A DNA stretch of 64,000 nucleotides from Pararhodobacter sp. CCB-MM2 (GTDB lineage: Bacteria > Pseudomonadota > Alphaproteobacteria > Rhodobacterales > Rhodobacteraceae). This document shows positions 28,459-37,163 of the stretch, piece after piece (the stretch's first letter is position 1; every line of letters begins with the position of its first letter). Position numbers and translations under genes: made by a program. The stretch covers positions 1-64,000 of the forward strand of contig NZ_LRRR01000023.1 of the NCBI RefSeq assembly GCF_001691415.1. Reading direction: 5' to 3'. The notes under the pieces are model-generated. The model saw only the letters and a list, made by a program, of their open reading frames with translations. It searched no databases and was not told where the DNA came from.

Positions 28459-29286
28459 TCAGCGGTTCAGCAATTCCAGATGGTAGCGCCGTACCAGCAA
28501 CAAGCCGAGGCACAACGGGATCAAGGAGCAGGCGAGGACATACGGGATCGAGATGTAGGAAGGCTGATAGGTCGAATAAAAGCCTTCGCGCATGAGGCCC
28601 GTGATGTGCATCACCGGATTGTACCACAAGAACTTCTGCCCCAGCGGCGGCAGGTCGTCGTAGAGCATCAGCACACCGGAAGCGATCATAAGCGGTGCGG
28701 TCATGATGCCCCAGACGTTCGACCAGATCGAGATTCTCTCGACAAGGAAGCAATTCAGCATCCCGATCCCGAAACCGAGCAGGGCGGCCAGCAGCGTCGC
28801 CATGGCGATCCTTGGCCAATCGAGGATCAGGGTCAGCCCTTCAAAGTAGATTATTCCTGCCAGAATCAGGATCGTGACGACCAAAGACACCGCGACGTTC
28901 AGGAACAGGCGCGCCAGCACGGCGTCGATCCAGTTCACCCCGGGATAGGCCAGCAACTGCTTTGAAAAGGACAGACTCTTGCCGACCATGTTCGATGTCG
29001 TCTTGAACATGCTGAACGGCAGCATACCCGTCGCCTTGAACATGATGAAGCTGGTGCCCAGAGACGGCGTGCGTGCGATGAGGGAGAACGCGAACCCAAG
29101 GACGATGATCGTCGCCAAGGGCTGAAGGACGGCCCAGATGAAGCCACCGGGCGTCCGACCGAAGCGGGTTGCCACCTCGCGCAGCATCAATGCCGAAATC
29201 GACCGGAAAGCGCGGTATTTGATGCGTTGCGGTGCCCTCGGCAACTCACTGCCAAACTCTTCAAGGGAACCGGAGGCGACACTCAT
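28459..29286 (-). CDS. ABC-2 capsule/polysaccharide export permease (KpsM-like)
   Basis: Membrane subunit of an ABC exporter for capsular polysaccharide. The 275 residues have six membrane helices of the ABC-2 type and the conserved start region (REVATRFGRTPGGFIWAVLQP) of KpsM/BexB/CtrC. The ATG at 29286 has AAGAAGGG upstream; the longer frame to 29604 reads as Arg/Pro-rich non-coding sequence. Unusually, it runs opposite to the KpsE-like and KpsT-like genes, which begin 100 bases away, so a shared divergent promoter region drives both sides. Confidence 0.92.
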   Translation of the reverse strand: MSVASGSLEEFGSELPRAPQRIKYRAFRSISALMLREVATRFGRTPGGFIWAVLQPLATIIVLGFAFSLIARTPSLGTSFIMFKATGMLPFSMFKTTSNMVGKSLSFSKQLLAYPGVNWIDAVLARLFLNVAVSLVVTILILAGIIYFEGLTLILDWPRIAMATLLAALLGFGIGMLNCFLVERISIWSNVWGIMTAPLMIASGVLMLYDDLPPLGQKFLWYNPVMHITGLMREGFYSTYQPSYISIPYVLACSLIPLCLGLLLVRRYHLELLNR

Positions 29287-29387
29287 TGCGCAACCCTTCT
29301 TCTGGCCAATGCAGCCGGGACTATGTAGAAATTCGCAACGCAGTGCAATTCGCGCGGAACCGCGACGTGGAGCAGGATCAGGCCGGC

Positions 29388-30719
29388 ATGGAAAAACAGG
29401 GACGCCTTGGTGCACGGGGCACGCAGGCCAGACGAAACCGGCGTGCCGCCGCCGATACCGCGCAGCTCGATCAACTCGATTCCATGTCGGAGGAAAATCC
29501 GGAGCATACCGATCCTGCGCGTGACGTCTCCGGCAAGGCCCCGCAGGGCCGCCCCGCACCCCGTGGTGACACAGCCGAGCCGGCGGTCCGACCTGTAGCC
29601 GCACGCGCGCGTCTCAAGCGTCGGCACAGCGGCCTGTTTCTGGCCTTCGTGATCATGGTGATCGTGCCGACCTTCCTGTTTTCGCTGTACCTCAATGTCT
29701 TTGCGCAGGACATGTATGCCTCGAAGACCGAATTCACCGTCCGCAGCGAGGAAACGACCTCTGCTTCGGAACTTGTCGGGGGCCTCAGCGCCTTCGTCGG
29801 CGGTAGTACGACCTCCAATGCCAACGTGCTCTATGCCTATGTGCACAGTCAGCAGATCGTGGAGCGGACGCAGGAACAGGTCGATCTACGCGCCCATTAC
29901 TCTGAATTCTGGCGCACCGACCCCCTGTTCTCGATCTGGCCCGACGCCACGATCGAGGATCTGATGTGGTACTGGCACCGCATCGTGACGGTGTCCTACG
30001 ATCAGAACTCGGGGCTCATGGATGTGCAGGTGAACGCCCATACCGCCGAGATGGCGCAGCGCATCGCGCAGGTGATCGTCTCCGAGAGCGAGGAGATGAT
30101 CAACGCGCTCAATGAACAGGCGCGCTCGGACACCATGGCCAACGCCCAGCGCGATCTGGACGATGCGCTGGAGCGTCTGCGCACCGCGCGCGAGGAGCTG
30201 GCCAGCTTCCGCGCCCGTACGCAGATCGTCGACCCGCAAGCGGATATTGCCGGTCGAATGGGCGTGATCAACGGGTTGCAGCAGACCCTGGCCCAGGCCT
30301 TGGTCGATTACGATCTGCTGCTGCAGACCTCGGCCGAAAGCGACCCGCGGGTCCGTCAGGCCGAGCGCCGGATCGAGGTCATTCGCCAGCGTATCACCGA
30401 GGAACGCCGGAACTTCGCCACGCAGGACGTCACGACCTTCGATACCGATTATCCCCGCCTGATCGCCCAGTTCGAGGCACTGACGGTCAATCAGGAATTC
30501 GCGGAGATGACCTATACCGCCGCGCTTCAGGCCCTCGACAGTGCGCGGTCGAATGCGCAGCGGCAATCGCTTTATCTGGCGACCTATGTTCGCCCGACGC
30601 TTGCGGAACGCGCCGAGTATCCCCAGCGGATGCAGCTCACGTTGCTGCTGTTCGGGTTCTTGCTGTTGGGCTGGGCCGCACTGGCGATGATCTACTACAG
30701 CCTTCGCGATCGCGGTTGA
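29388..30719 (+). CDS. Capsule export inner-membrane/periplasmic protein (KpsE/CtrB-like)
   Basis: Adaptor of the capsule ABC export machine. It has a basic, Pro-rich cytoplasmic N-terminus, a first membrane helix (LFLAFVIMVIVPTFLFSLYL), a long periplasmic part with coiled coil at about residues 215-330, and a second helix (LTLLLFGFLLLGWAALAMIYY) close to the end. This is the wzz-like topology of KpsE/BexC/CtrB. The start is uncertain: 29388 has AGGA about 10 bases upstream, while 29484 also fits. The KpsT-like ATPase follows after 13 bases. From 29388 it has 443 residues. Confidence 0.88.
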   Translation: MEKQGRLGARGTQARRNRRAAADTAQLDQLDSMSEENPEHTDPARDVSGKAPQGRPAPRGDTAEPAVRPVAARARLKRRHSGLFLAFVIMVIVPTFLFSLYLNVFAQDMYASKTEFTVRSEETTSASELVGGLSAFVGGSTTSNANVLYAYVHSQQIVERTQEQVDLRAHYSEFWRTDPLFSIWPDATIEDLMWYWHRIVTVSYDQNSGLMDVQVNAHTAEMAQRIAQVIVSESEEMINALNEQARSDTMANAQRDLDDALERLRTAREELASFRARTQIVDPQADIAGRMGVINGLQQTLAQALVDYDLLLQTSAESDPRVRQAERRIEVIRQRITEERRNFATQDVTTFDTDYPRLIAQFEALTVNQEFAEMTYTAALQALDSARSNAQRQSLYLATYVRPTLAERAEYPQRMQLTLLLFGFLLLGWAALAMIYYSLRDRG

Positions 30720-30732
30720 GGACTGGGTCGCC

Positions 30733-31386
30733 ATGATCCGCTTCGAGCATCTGTCCAAGGGTTTCTGGGTCCGAAACGAATTCCATCCGGTGATCCGGAA
30801 CCTGAACCTGACCCTGCCAACCGGAAAGTCGCTGGCTTTGCTGGGGGGGAACGGGGCCGGCAAATCGACGCTGCTGTCGTTGATCGCCGGGACCATGCCC
30901 GCCGATTCCGGCAGGGTGTGGAGCGACGGGTCGATCTCGTTTCCGGTCGGCCTTGGCGGAAGTTTCCACAAGGATCTGACCGGCGCGCAGAACACCCGGT
31001 TTCTCGCCCGGGTCTATGGCGTCGACACCGAGGAATTGGCGGATTTCGTGCAGGACTTCGCGCAGATCGGCAAGCATTTCGACATGCCGATCCGAACCTA
31101 TTCCTCGGGGATGAAATCCCGCCTGACGTTCGGGATCTCGATGGGCATCCCCTTCGACACCTATCTTGTCGACGAGGTGACTGCCGTCGGGGACCAAAGC
31201 TTCCGTCGCAAGTCCAAACAGCTGTTCAGGGACCGCATGCTGAAATCCAGCGCCATTCTGGTCAACCACAACCTTGAGGAGCTGCGCGAGTATTGCGACG
31301 CTGCAATCGTGCTGCACCAAGGCAAGCTTGCGTATTTCGAAGACCTCGAAGAAGCGGTCAATCACCACAAGAGCAATATGAAATGA
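30733..31386 (+). CDS. Capsule export ABC transporter ATPase (KpsT-like)
   Basis: ATP-hydrolysing subunit partnering the KpsM-like permease. The 217-residue protein has Walker A GGNGAGKST (38-46), the SSGMKSR signature (124-130) and Walker B LVDE (145-148). The SGMKSRL form and short length are typical of KpsT/BexA/CtrD rather than O-antigen Wzt, which has a C-terminal sugar-binding domain. It lies 13 bases after the KpsE-like gene and 25 bases before a sulfotransferase-like gene, so it belongs to the six-gene operon. Confidence 0.95.
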   Translation: MIRFEHLSKGFWVRNEFHPVIRNLNLTLPTGKSLALLGGNGAGKSTLLSLIAGTMPADSGRVWSDGSISFPVGLGGSFHKDLTGAQNTRFLARVYGVDTEELADFVQDFAQIGKHFDMPIRTYSSGMKSRLTFGISMGIPFDTYLVDEVTAVGDQSFRRKSKQLFRDRMLKSSAILVNHNLEELREYCDAAIVLHQGKLAYFEDLEEAVNHHKSNMK

Positions 31387-31411
31387 CGCCCCGGCGCCAT
31401 CCGGATCCCGC

Positions 31412-32530
31412 ATGACCCAGACCCGCGACATCATTCTCCATATCGGCCATTTCAAGACCGGGACCACCGCGCTGCAGGTGTTCTGCGCCAACAATGCCGA
31501 GGGCCTTGCCGGGCTGGGTCTGCATTATGCGCAGACCGCGCGCCATCACGACAAGCACTCGACACTGCCGCTAACCCTGCTGCACGAAGCAGGCGCCCAC
31601 AAGATGATGTTCAGCTTCGATCCTGTGGAGGATTCGGATGCTCTGTGGGACATCTTCCTCGAGGAAGCCCGGATGCTCCCCGAAGGTCATGCCCTTCTCA
31701 TCAGCAGTGAAGAGCTTATCCGCCTCGCGGCCTATCCCGGCGCCGTCGAACGCTTCAGGGCCTTGGTCGAACGGACTCCGGACATCCGGATCCGGGCCAT
31801 CGCCTACCTGCGCGCGCCGCAGGATCATCTGGAAAGCTACTATAACCAGCTCATCAAGATGGGGCGCGACGTGCCCGGCTTCGACGCCACTGTTTGCCAT
31901 TGGCTGGAGCCCGTCCACTGGGACTATGCCCTCGCCCTGCATCCCTGGCTGGAGATCCTCGGCCCTCGGAATGTGATGATCCGCCAGTTCACGGACGATC
32001 TTCGGAACGAGGACGCGATCTATGCAGATTTCCTCGCGGCGCTCGACAAGCCGATGCTGTTGCATCCCGTTGGCTCTGGCCGAGATCCCAATCCGAAACT
32101 GGACCCAAGGCTGCTGCCGCTGCAGCGTGGGCTGGGTCGGTCCGATCTGAAGCCGCGCCATATCCGCGACGTGGTCGAGAGCGCACGTGAGACCCTTGCA
32201 GCCGAGGCGGGCACGGGATTGGGCGGTGGACCCGATTTCGCCGCCATCGCCAAACGCTCCCGCGAGGGGCTGGAGCTTCTGGCCGCCCTGCCCAACGCGT
32301 CGATCGACCTGCCGACCATGCTTGACGCGCTGCCCCGCGCCCTCGACGATGGGCAGCGAAAGATGGATGAAAGTGTTGCCATGCTCAGCGCCGAGATCGG
32401 CCGCCTGCGCAGCCTCGTGCTGTCCCAGCAGGCACGGATCGCCAAGCTGGAGGGAGCCCTGGGCGACGACGGCCCGGACCGCCCCCGTGGCGGCCGGGGC
32501 CGCAAGCGGCGGAAAGACCCTGAAGCGTGA
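31412..32530 (+). CDS. Sulfotransferase-like protein 1
   Basis: A 372-residue cytoplasmic protein resembling PAPS-dependent sulfotransferases. Near the N-terminus, HIGHFKTGTTALQ (Lys15-Thr19) fits the 5'-phosphosulfate loop. YLRAPQDHLESYYNQ further on fits the Arg...Ser 3'-phosphate-binding motif. The last 60 residues are charged and Lys/Arg-rich and probably coiled or disordered. Its stop overlaps the GTG of the next gene. Two related genes follow at 34131 and 35076. Transfer of sulfate to the exported polysaccharide is inferred from motifs and location; it could also be another P-loop glycan-modifying enzyme. Confidence 0.75.
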   Translation: MTQTRDIILHIGHFKTGTTALQVFCANNAEGLAGLGLHYAQTARHHDKHSTLPLTLLHEAGAHKMMFSFDPVEDSDALWDIFLEEARMLPEGHALLISSEELIRLAAYPGAVERFRALVERTPDIRIRAIAYLRAPQDHLESYYNQLIKMGRDVPGFDATVCHWLEPVHWDYALALHPWLEILGPRNVMIRQFTDDLRNEDAIYADFLAALDKPMLLHPVGSGRDPNPKLDPRLLPLQRGLGRSDLKPRHIRDVVESARETLAAEAGTGLGGGPDFAAIAKRSREGLELLAALPNASIDLPTMLDALPRALDDGQRKMDESVAMLSAEIGRLRSLVLSQQARIAKLEGALGDDGPDRPRGGRGRKRRKDPEA

Positions 32531-34134
32531 GGATCCTGTTCTACAACTGGGCCGACCCGTTCGATGCCGACAAGCGCGGCGGTGGCGTCACCGTCTATCA
32601 GCGCAATCTCCTGCATGCGCTGGGCCGGCAAGACGGCATCGAGACGGCGATGCTCTGCGCCGGATTGGCCCATGACCTTCACCGGCGCGATCCCCATGTC
32701 GTCACGCGCGGCCAAGGGGCGCAGCAGCGGCATGTGCTGGTCAATTCCGGGGTCATCGCGCCGTCGCATGCCGGCTACGGCCGCCCCGAGCAGCTGGAAC
32801 ACGCCCCGACCGAGAAGGCCTTTGCCGATTTCGTCGAGCGGACAGGGCCCTGGGATGTCATCCATTTCAACAACCTCGAAGGCCTTCCCGCGAATGTCCT
32901 GTCGCTGAAGGACCGTTGGCCCCAGACCAAGTTCGTGCTGTCGCTGCACAATTACTACCCGATCTGTCCGCAGGTGAATCTGTGGTTCTCCGAGCGCGAG
33001 ACCTGCGATGATTTCCACGCGGGCGAGAAATGCACGCGCTGTCTCGTGGCGCGGCCCTCGCAGGGTTCGGTCCGGATGGCCTATGCCACCGCCTGGGGCC
33101 TGTCGCGGATGGGTATGGGCCCCGGCTCGGGTTTCTATGACGGGGTGTTCGAGCCCTTGGCCGGCAGCGCGTGGCGCAGCCTGCGTCGCTTGAAAACCGC
33201 GCGCCACCGCAAGCGGGACGCCGCGCACGCCGGCGCCTCCCCTGTCGCTGCGCCCAGTGTAGCCCCCATGCCGGCGCCCGCCCCGATGCTGGCCTTCGAG
33301 GCAGCGGGCGCGGGCAGCGGCCTTCCCGTCTCGAACGCTGCCCCTGAGCGTGAGGCACCCCGCACACCGCCCACGCAGCAGACCGCCCGCGCGCAAGCCG
33401 ACGCCTTCCTGCAGCGACGCGCGCGGATGGTCAGTTTGATCAATGCCCATTGCGACCGCGTGCTGTGCGTTTCGGATCGCGTGCGGCAGATCGCCTTGAC
33501 CCACGGCATCCACGCCTCGCGGCTGCAGACGCTCTATATCGGCAGCGCCGAGGCCGGAGAATGGCACTACACCAAGCCGCAGCCGAGCTTCCTGTCCGAC
33601 GACGGCACGCTGCACCTTGCCTATCTGGGCTACATGCGGCGCGACAAGGGCTTCCATTTCCTAATGCAGGCCCTGCGCCGGCTCCCACGGGCGCTGGCTT
33701 CGCGCATCCATCTGACCGTCGCCGCGCGCAAGCTCGAAGCCGAGCCCGTCGCGCTGATGGAAGCGTTGCAGGGCCATATCGCCACCTTGCGGCATGTGGA
33801 CGGCTATACCCATGCCGGCTTGTCGGACCTGCTGCAAAGCGTGGACATGGGCATCGTCCCGGTGATCTGGGAAGACAACCTGCCGCAAGTCGCCATTGAA
33901 ATGCATGCAAGGCACATCCCTCTCATCACCTCGGACCGGGGCGGTGCGCAGGAACTGGGGCGCTGCCCCGAGACGGTGTTCCGCGCCGGCGACGCCGAGT
34001 CGCTGCACGCCGTTCTGGAGCGCGTCCTGAATGGCGGCGTGACCCCGGCCACCTACTGGACCCATGCCATCCCCCCCGTCAGCCTGCCCGAGCATATCTT
34101 GGCGCTGCTGGCCAGCTACCGGACCGCCTCATGA
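32527..34134 (+). CDS. Family 4 glycosyltransferase with a low-complexity insert
   Basis: A 535-residue GT-B transferase. The N-terminal domain begins RILFYNWADPF and has a GGG loop, with a Cys cluster (Cys160, Cys169, Cys172) seen in some GT4 enzymes. The C-terminal domain has YLGYMRRDKGFH and a nucleotide-binding region ending in ITSDRGGAQE. Residues about 229-290 are an Ala/Pro-rich insert with no expected structure. It starts with GTG overlapping the previous stop (GTGA) and ends in ATGA shared with the next gene, so translation is coupled on both sides. Likely capsule assembly; donor and acceptor unknown. Confidence 0.85.
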   Translation: MRILFYNWADPFDADKRGGGVTVYQRNLLHALGRQDGIETAMLCAGLAHDLHRRDPHVVTRGQGAQQRHVLVNSGVIAPSHAGYGRPEQLEHAPTEKAFADFVERTGPWDVIHFNNLEGLPANVLSLKDRWPQTKFVLSLHNYYPICPQVNLWFSERETCDDFHAGEKCTRCLVARPSQGSVRMAYATAWGLSRMGMGPGSGFYDGVFEPLAGSAWRSLRRLKTARHRKRDAAHAGASPVAAPSVAPMPAPAPMLAFEAAGAGSGLPVSNAAPEREAPRTPPTQQTARAQADAFLQRRARMVSLINAHCDRVLCVSDRVRQIALTHGIHASRLQTLYIGSAEAGEWHYTKPQPSFLSDDGTLHLAYLGYMRRDKGFHFLMQALRRLPRALASRIHLTVAARKLEAEPVALMEALQGHIATLRHVDGYTHAGLSDLLQSVDMGIVPVIWEDNLPQVAIEMHARHIPLITSDRGGAQELGRCPETVFRAGDAESLHAVLERVLNGGVTPATYWTHAIPPVSLPEHILALLASYRTAS

Positions 34135-35066
34135 AAGCCGTCATCCACATCGGGACGCCGAAATCCGGCACCACGACCATCCAGTCCTTCCTGTCGCTGA
34201 ACCGCACCGCGCTGCAGGATCAGGGCATCCGCTATCAGCCCTTCGATCCGCGCAACATCGCGCAGCTGGAGCTGGGTCTGGCCGGGCTGGTCGGCGTGGG
34301 CGAGATGGCCGGTGCCGCGAACAAGAAGCATGCCCTTGGCGCCCATACCCGCGCCGAGCAAGAGGCCTATGTGGCCCGTTTCGACGCCATGCTGGCCGAG
34401 GGGGTGAATTCCTGGCCCGAGGGGGTCTATCTCGGCTCGTCCGAGCAGGTGCATTCCTGGCTGTCGACACGCCCGCGCGTGCAGGCGCTGCACGATTTCC
34501 TCAAGCGCCATTTCGAGAGCGTGCACTACATCGTCTACTACCGCCCGCAGGAAGAATTCATGCTCTCGACCTATTCCGAGCGCATCAAGCGCGGCGAGAT
34601 CTTGACCTTCGACGAGCATTACCAGCAGCGGCTGGAAGCGATGGATTTCCACCGCAAGGCCAAGATCTGGACCCGCGTCGCCGGGCGCGAGAACCTGACC
34701 GTGCGCCTGCTGGACCGGACCGAGTTGAAGAACGGCGACCTGCTCGACGACTTCTGCGCCGCCGCCGGCATCGACCGTGGCCCGCTGCAGGACCCACCAC
34801 GGATGAACGTCTCGCTCAGCGCGGAAGAGATCGACCTCTATCTGAAGCTGGGTCGCCGCATTCCGGCGCGTCGGTCGAATGGTGGCCCGAACCCGGTGTT
34901 CTTTGGCCTGCTGAAGCTGATGAAGATGCGCCTGCCCAATCCCGGCTCCCGCCTGCGCCTGTCGCAGGCGCAGATCGCCGAGATCCGCGCCCTCAACGCC
35001 GAGAGCAACGAACGCCTGCGTGCCGATTTCTTCCCTGAGCGCGAGACGCTCTTTTCCCAGCGTTGA
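34131..35066 (+). CDS. Sulfotransferase-like protein 2
   Basis: A 311-residue protein starting AVIHIGTPKSGTTTIQ, with Lys11-Thr15 as the putative 5'-phosphosulfate loop, and YYRPQEEFMLSTY as the putative 3'-phosphate site. It is close in sequence and length to the next gene (SNERLRADFFPERETLF against SNERLRARYFPDRKTLF at the C-terminus), so the two are tandem duplicates. No signal peptide or membrane helix. The ATG overlaps the GT4 stop. A role in sulfating the polysaccharide is inferred. Confidence 0.78.
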   Translation: MKAVIHIGTPKSGTTTIQSFLSLNRTALQDQGIRYQPFDPRNIAQLELGLAGLVGVGEMAGAANKKHALGAHTRAEQEAYVARFDAMLAEGVNSWPEGVYLGSSEQVHSWLSTRPRVQALHDFLKRHFESVHYIVYYRPQEEFMLSTYSERIKRGEILTFDEHYQQRLEAMDFHRKAKIWTRVAGRENLTVRLLDRTELKNGDLLDDFCAAAGIDRGPLQDPPRMNVSLSAEEIDLYLKLGRRIPARRSNGGPNPVFFGLLKLMKMRLPNPGSRLRLSQAQIAEIRALNAESNERLRADFFPERETLFSQR

Positions 35067-35075
35067 GAGGGTCCG

Positions 35076-36002
35076 ATGGACGCGGTGATCCACATCGGGC
35101 TGCCGAAATGCGGCTCGACCTCGATCCAGGGGTTTCTGGCGCTGAACGCCGAGGGGCTGGCTGCGCGCGGGATCCGCTACGCCCCCTGTGACACGCGTTT
35201 CACCAGCCAGATCGAGCTGGGGATCGCTGCCCTCGATGCGGTGGGTGCGGGGGTGGCCAATGCCCATGCCCGGCGGGTCTTCCAGCTGGAAACGCCCGAC
35301 GACATGCGCCAGCGGGCCGCAACCTTCGCCGCGTTTCTGGATGCGGGGATCGCGCAATGGCCCGAGGCGCTCTATGTCGCCAGCTCCGAGCATCTGGCCG
35401 TCTGGCTGGACACGCCCGAGAAGATCGCCGCGCTCGACACCTTCCTGACTGCGCGCTTCGCCTCGGTTCGCTATGTCGTCTACCTGCGGCCCCAGTCCGA
35501 GATCGTCCTCAGCAATTATTCCGAGAGCGTCCACCGGGGCAGCACCGAGAGCTTCGAGGCCTATCTGGGGCACCAATCCGGCGGGCATAACCACCGCGCC
35601 CTGGTGCGCCGTTGGGAAAAGGCCTTGGGCGGGGATCGGTTGTCGATCCGCCTGCTGACGCCTGACTTCCTGACAGACAGCGACCTGATCGCCGACTATT
35701 GCGCGCAGATCGGGACCTCTGTGCAGGGTCTGACACGGCCACCCCGGCTGAACAGCGCCATGACCGACGGCGAGATCCGGGTACGGCGGGTGCTGAACCG
35801 CGTGCTGGCTCTGCGCAAGAGCGGCGGCGGATCGAACCTGCTCTACCGGGGGGCGCTGAAGCTGGCGCATCTGCTGCGCCTGACCGGGGGCGCGCCGCAT
35901 GAATTGCCGCGCGGCCATCGTGCTGCGATCGAAGCGCACTATGCCGAGTCGAACGAACGCCTGCGCGCGCGTTATTTCCCCGACCGCAAGACGTTGTTCT
36001 GA
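35076..36002 (+). CDS. Sulfotransferase-like protein 3
   Basis: A 308-residue paralogue of the preceding gene, 9 bases downstream. The loop reads PKCGSTSIQ, with Cys and Ser in place of the commoner Ser and Thr, and the second motif is YLRPQSEIVLSNY. It ends the operon; a bidirectional terminator follows. Sequence divergence from copy 2 is large in the middle, which suggests different acceptor sites rather than a recent redundant copy. Function inferred as for its neighbours. Confidence 0.78.
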   Translation: MDAVIHIGLPKCGSTSIQGFLALNAEGLAARGIRYAPCDTRFTSQIELGIAALDAVGAGVANAHARRVFQLETPDDMRQRAATFAAFLDAGIAQWPEALYVASSEHLAVWLDTPEKIAALDTFLTARFASVRYVVYLRPQSEIVLSNYSESVHRGSTESFEAYLGHQSGGHNHRALVRRWEKALGGDRLSIRLLTPDFLTDSDLIADYCAQIGTSVQGLTRPPRLNSAMTDGEIRVRRVLNRVLALRKSGGGSNLLYRGALKLAHLLRLTGGAPHELPRGHRAAIEAHYAESNERLRARYFPDRKTLF

Positions 36003-36010
36003 AACGCAAA

Positions 36011-36032
36011 GGGGCGCCCCGAAGGACGCCCC
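36011..36032. terminator. Bidirectional terminator between capsule operon and asd
   Basis: A GGGGCG/CGCCCC stem, with extra pairing near the loop, lies between two convergent genes. On the minus strand the stem is followed by TTTGCGTTTC. It separates the plus-strand sulfotransferase operon from asd. Confidence 0.65.
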
Positions 36033-36057
36033 CTGACTTCCGCTCCGGCGAAGGGCC

Positions 36058-37080
36058 TCAGCCCTTCTTCAGGCAGCGCTGGCCCAGAACCTCGGCGATC
36101 TGCACCGCGTTCAGAGCCGCGCCCTTGCGCAGGTTGTCCGAGACGCACCAGAAGTTCAGGCCGTTGTCGATCGTCGAATCCTGACGGATGCGCGAGATAT
36201 AGGTGGCGTATTCACCGACGCATTCGACGGGCGTGATGTAGCCACCGGCCTCACGCTTGTCGACGACGAGGATGCCGGGCGCTTCGCGCAGGATCTCGGT
36301 CGCTTCTTCCCAATCGAGGAAGTCCTCGGTCTCGATGTTGATCGATTCCGAATGGCCGACGAAGACGGGCACGCGCACGCAGGTCGCGGTGACCTTGATC
36401 TTCGAGTCGAGGATCTTCTTCGTCTCGGTGACCATCTTCCATTCTTCTTTCGTGTCGCCCGAATCCAGGAACACGTCGATATGGGGGATCACGTTGAAGG
36501 CGATCTGCTTGGGATAGACCGACGGCGCGACTTCCTGACCGGGGACGAAGATGCCCTTGGTCTGGTTCCACAGCTCGTCGATGGCTTCCTTGCCGGTGCC
36601 CGACACGGATTGGTAGGTCGAGACCACGACGCGCTTGATCTTGGCGCGGTCATGCAGCGGCTTCAGCGCCACGACCATCTGCGCGGTCGAACAGTTCGGG
36701 TTCGCGATGATGTTCTTCTTGGTGTAGCCGTCGACGGCCTCGGCGTTCACTTCCGGCACGACCAGCGGGACGTCCGGGTCGTAGCGATAGAGCGACGAGT
36801 TGTCGATGACGACACAGCCCGACGCCGCAGCCTTGGGGGCGTAGACCTTGGTCGCGTCCGAGCCGATGGCGAAGAGCGCGATGTCCCAGCCTTTGAAGTC
36901 GAACGTGTCGAGGTCCTGGCATTTCAGCGTCTTGTCGCCGAAGCTGCATTCCGTGCCCAGCGAGCGGCGCGAGGCCAGCGCGGCGATCTCGTCGACCGGG
37001 AATTCCCGTTCGGCGAGGATGTTGAGCATTTCGCGACCCACGTTCCCCGTGGCGCCAACGACGACGACTCGATAGCCCAT
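36058..37080 (-). CDS. asd: Aspartate-semialdehyde dehydrogenase
   Basis: Reduces aspartyl phosphate to aspartate semialdehyde for lysine, diaminopimelate, threonine and methionine. The 340-residue protein starts YRVVVVGATGNVG (NADP fold) and has the nucleophile in ANPNCSTAQM, Gln in STYQSVSG and the later His in VFVGHSE. GGAGGT precedes the ATG at 37080. It is a single gene between a terminator and an LpcC-like gene. A second, less similar Asd is at 52316-53392. Confidence 0.97.
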   Translation of the reverse strand: MGYRVVVVGATGNVGREMLNILAEREFPVDEIAALASRRSLGTECSFGDKTLKCQDLDTFDFKGWDIALFAIGSDATKVYAPKAAASGCVVIDNSSLYRYDPDVPLVVPEVNAEAVDGYTKKNIIANPNCSTAQMVVALKPLHDRAKIKRVVVSTYQSVSGTGKEAIDELWNQTKGIFVPGQEVAPSVYPKQIAFNVIPHIDVFLDSGDTKEEWKMVTETKKILDSKIKVTATCVRVPVFVGHSESINIETEDFLDWEEATEILREAPGILVVDKREAGGYITPVECVGEYATYISRIRQDSTIDNGLNFWCVSDNLRKGAALNAVQIAEVLGQRCLKKG

Positions 37081-37163
37081 GCGGACCTCCAATGCCTGAA
37101 TGACGGGGGCCGCATAGCGTGAAACCCGTTCCTTGGAAAGGGAATTGCGCGCAATCCCTGCGA

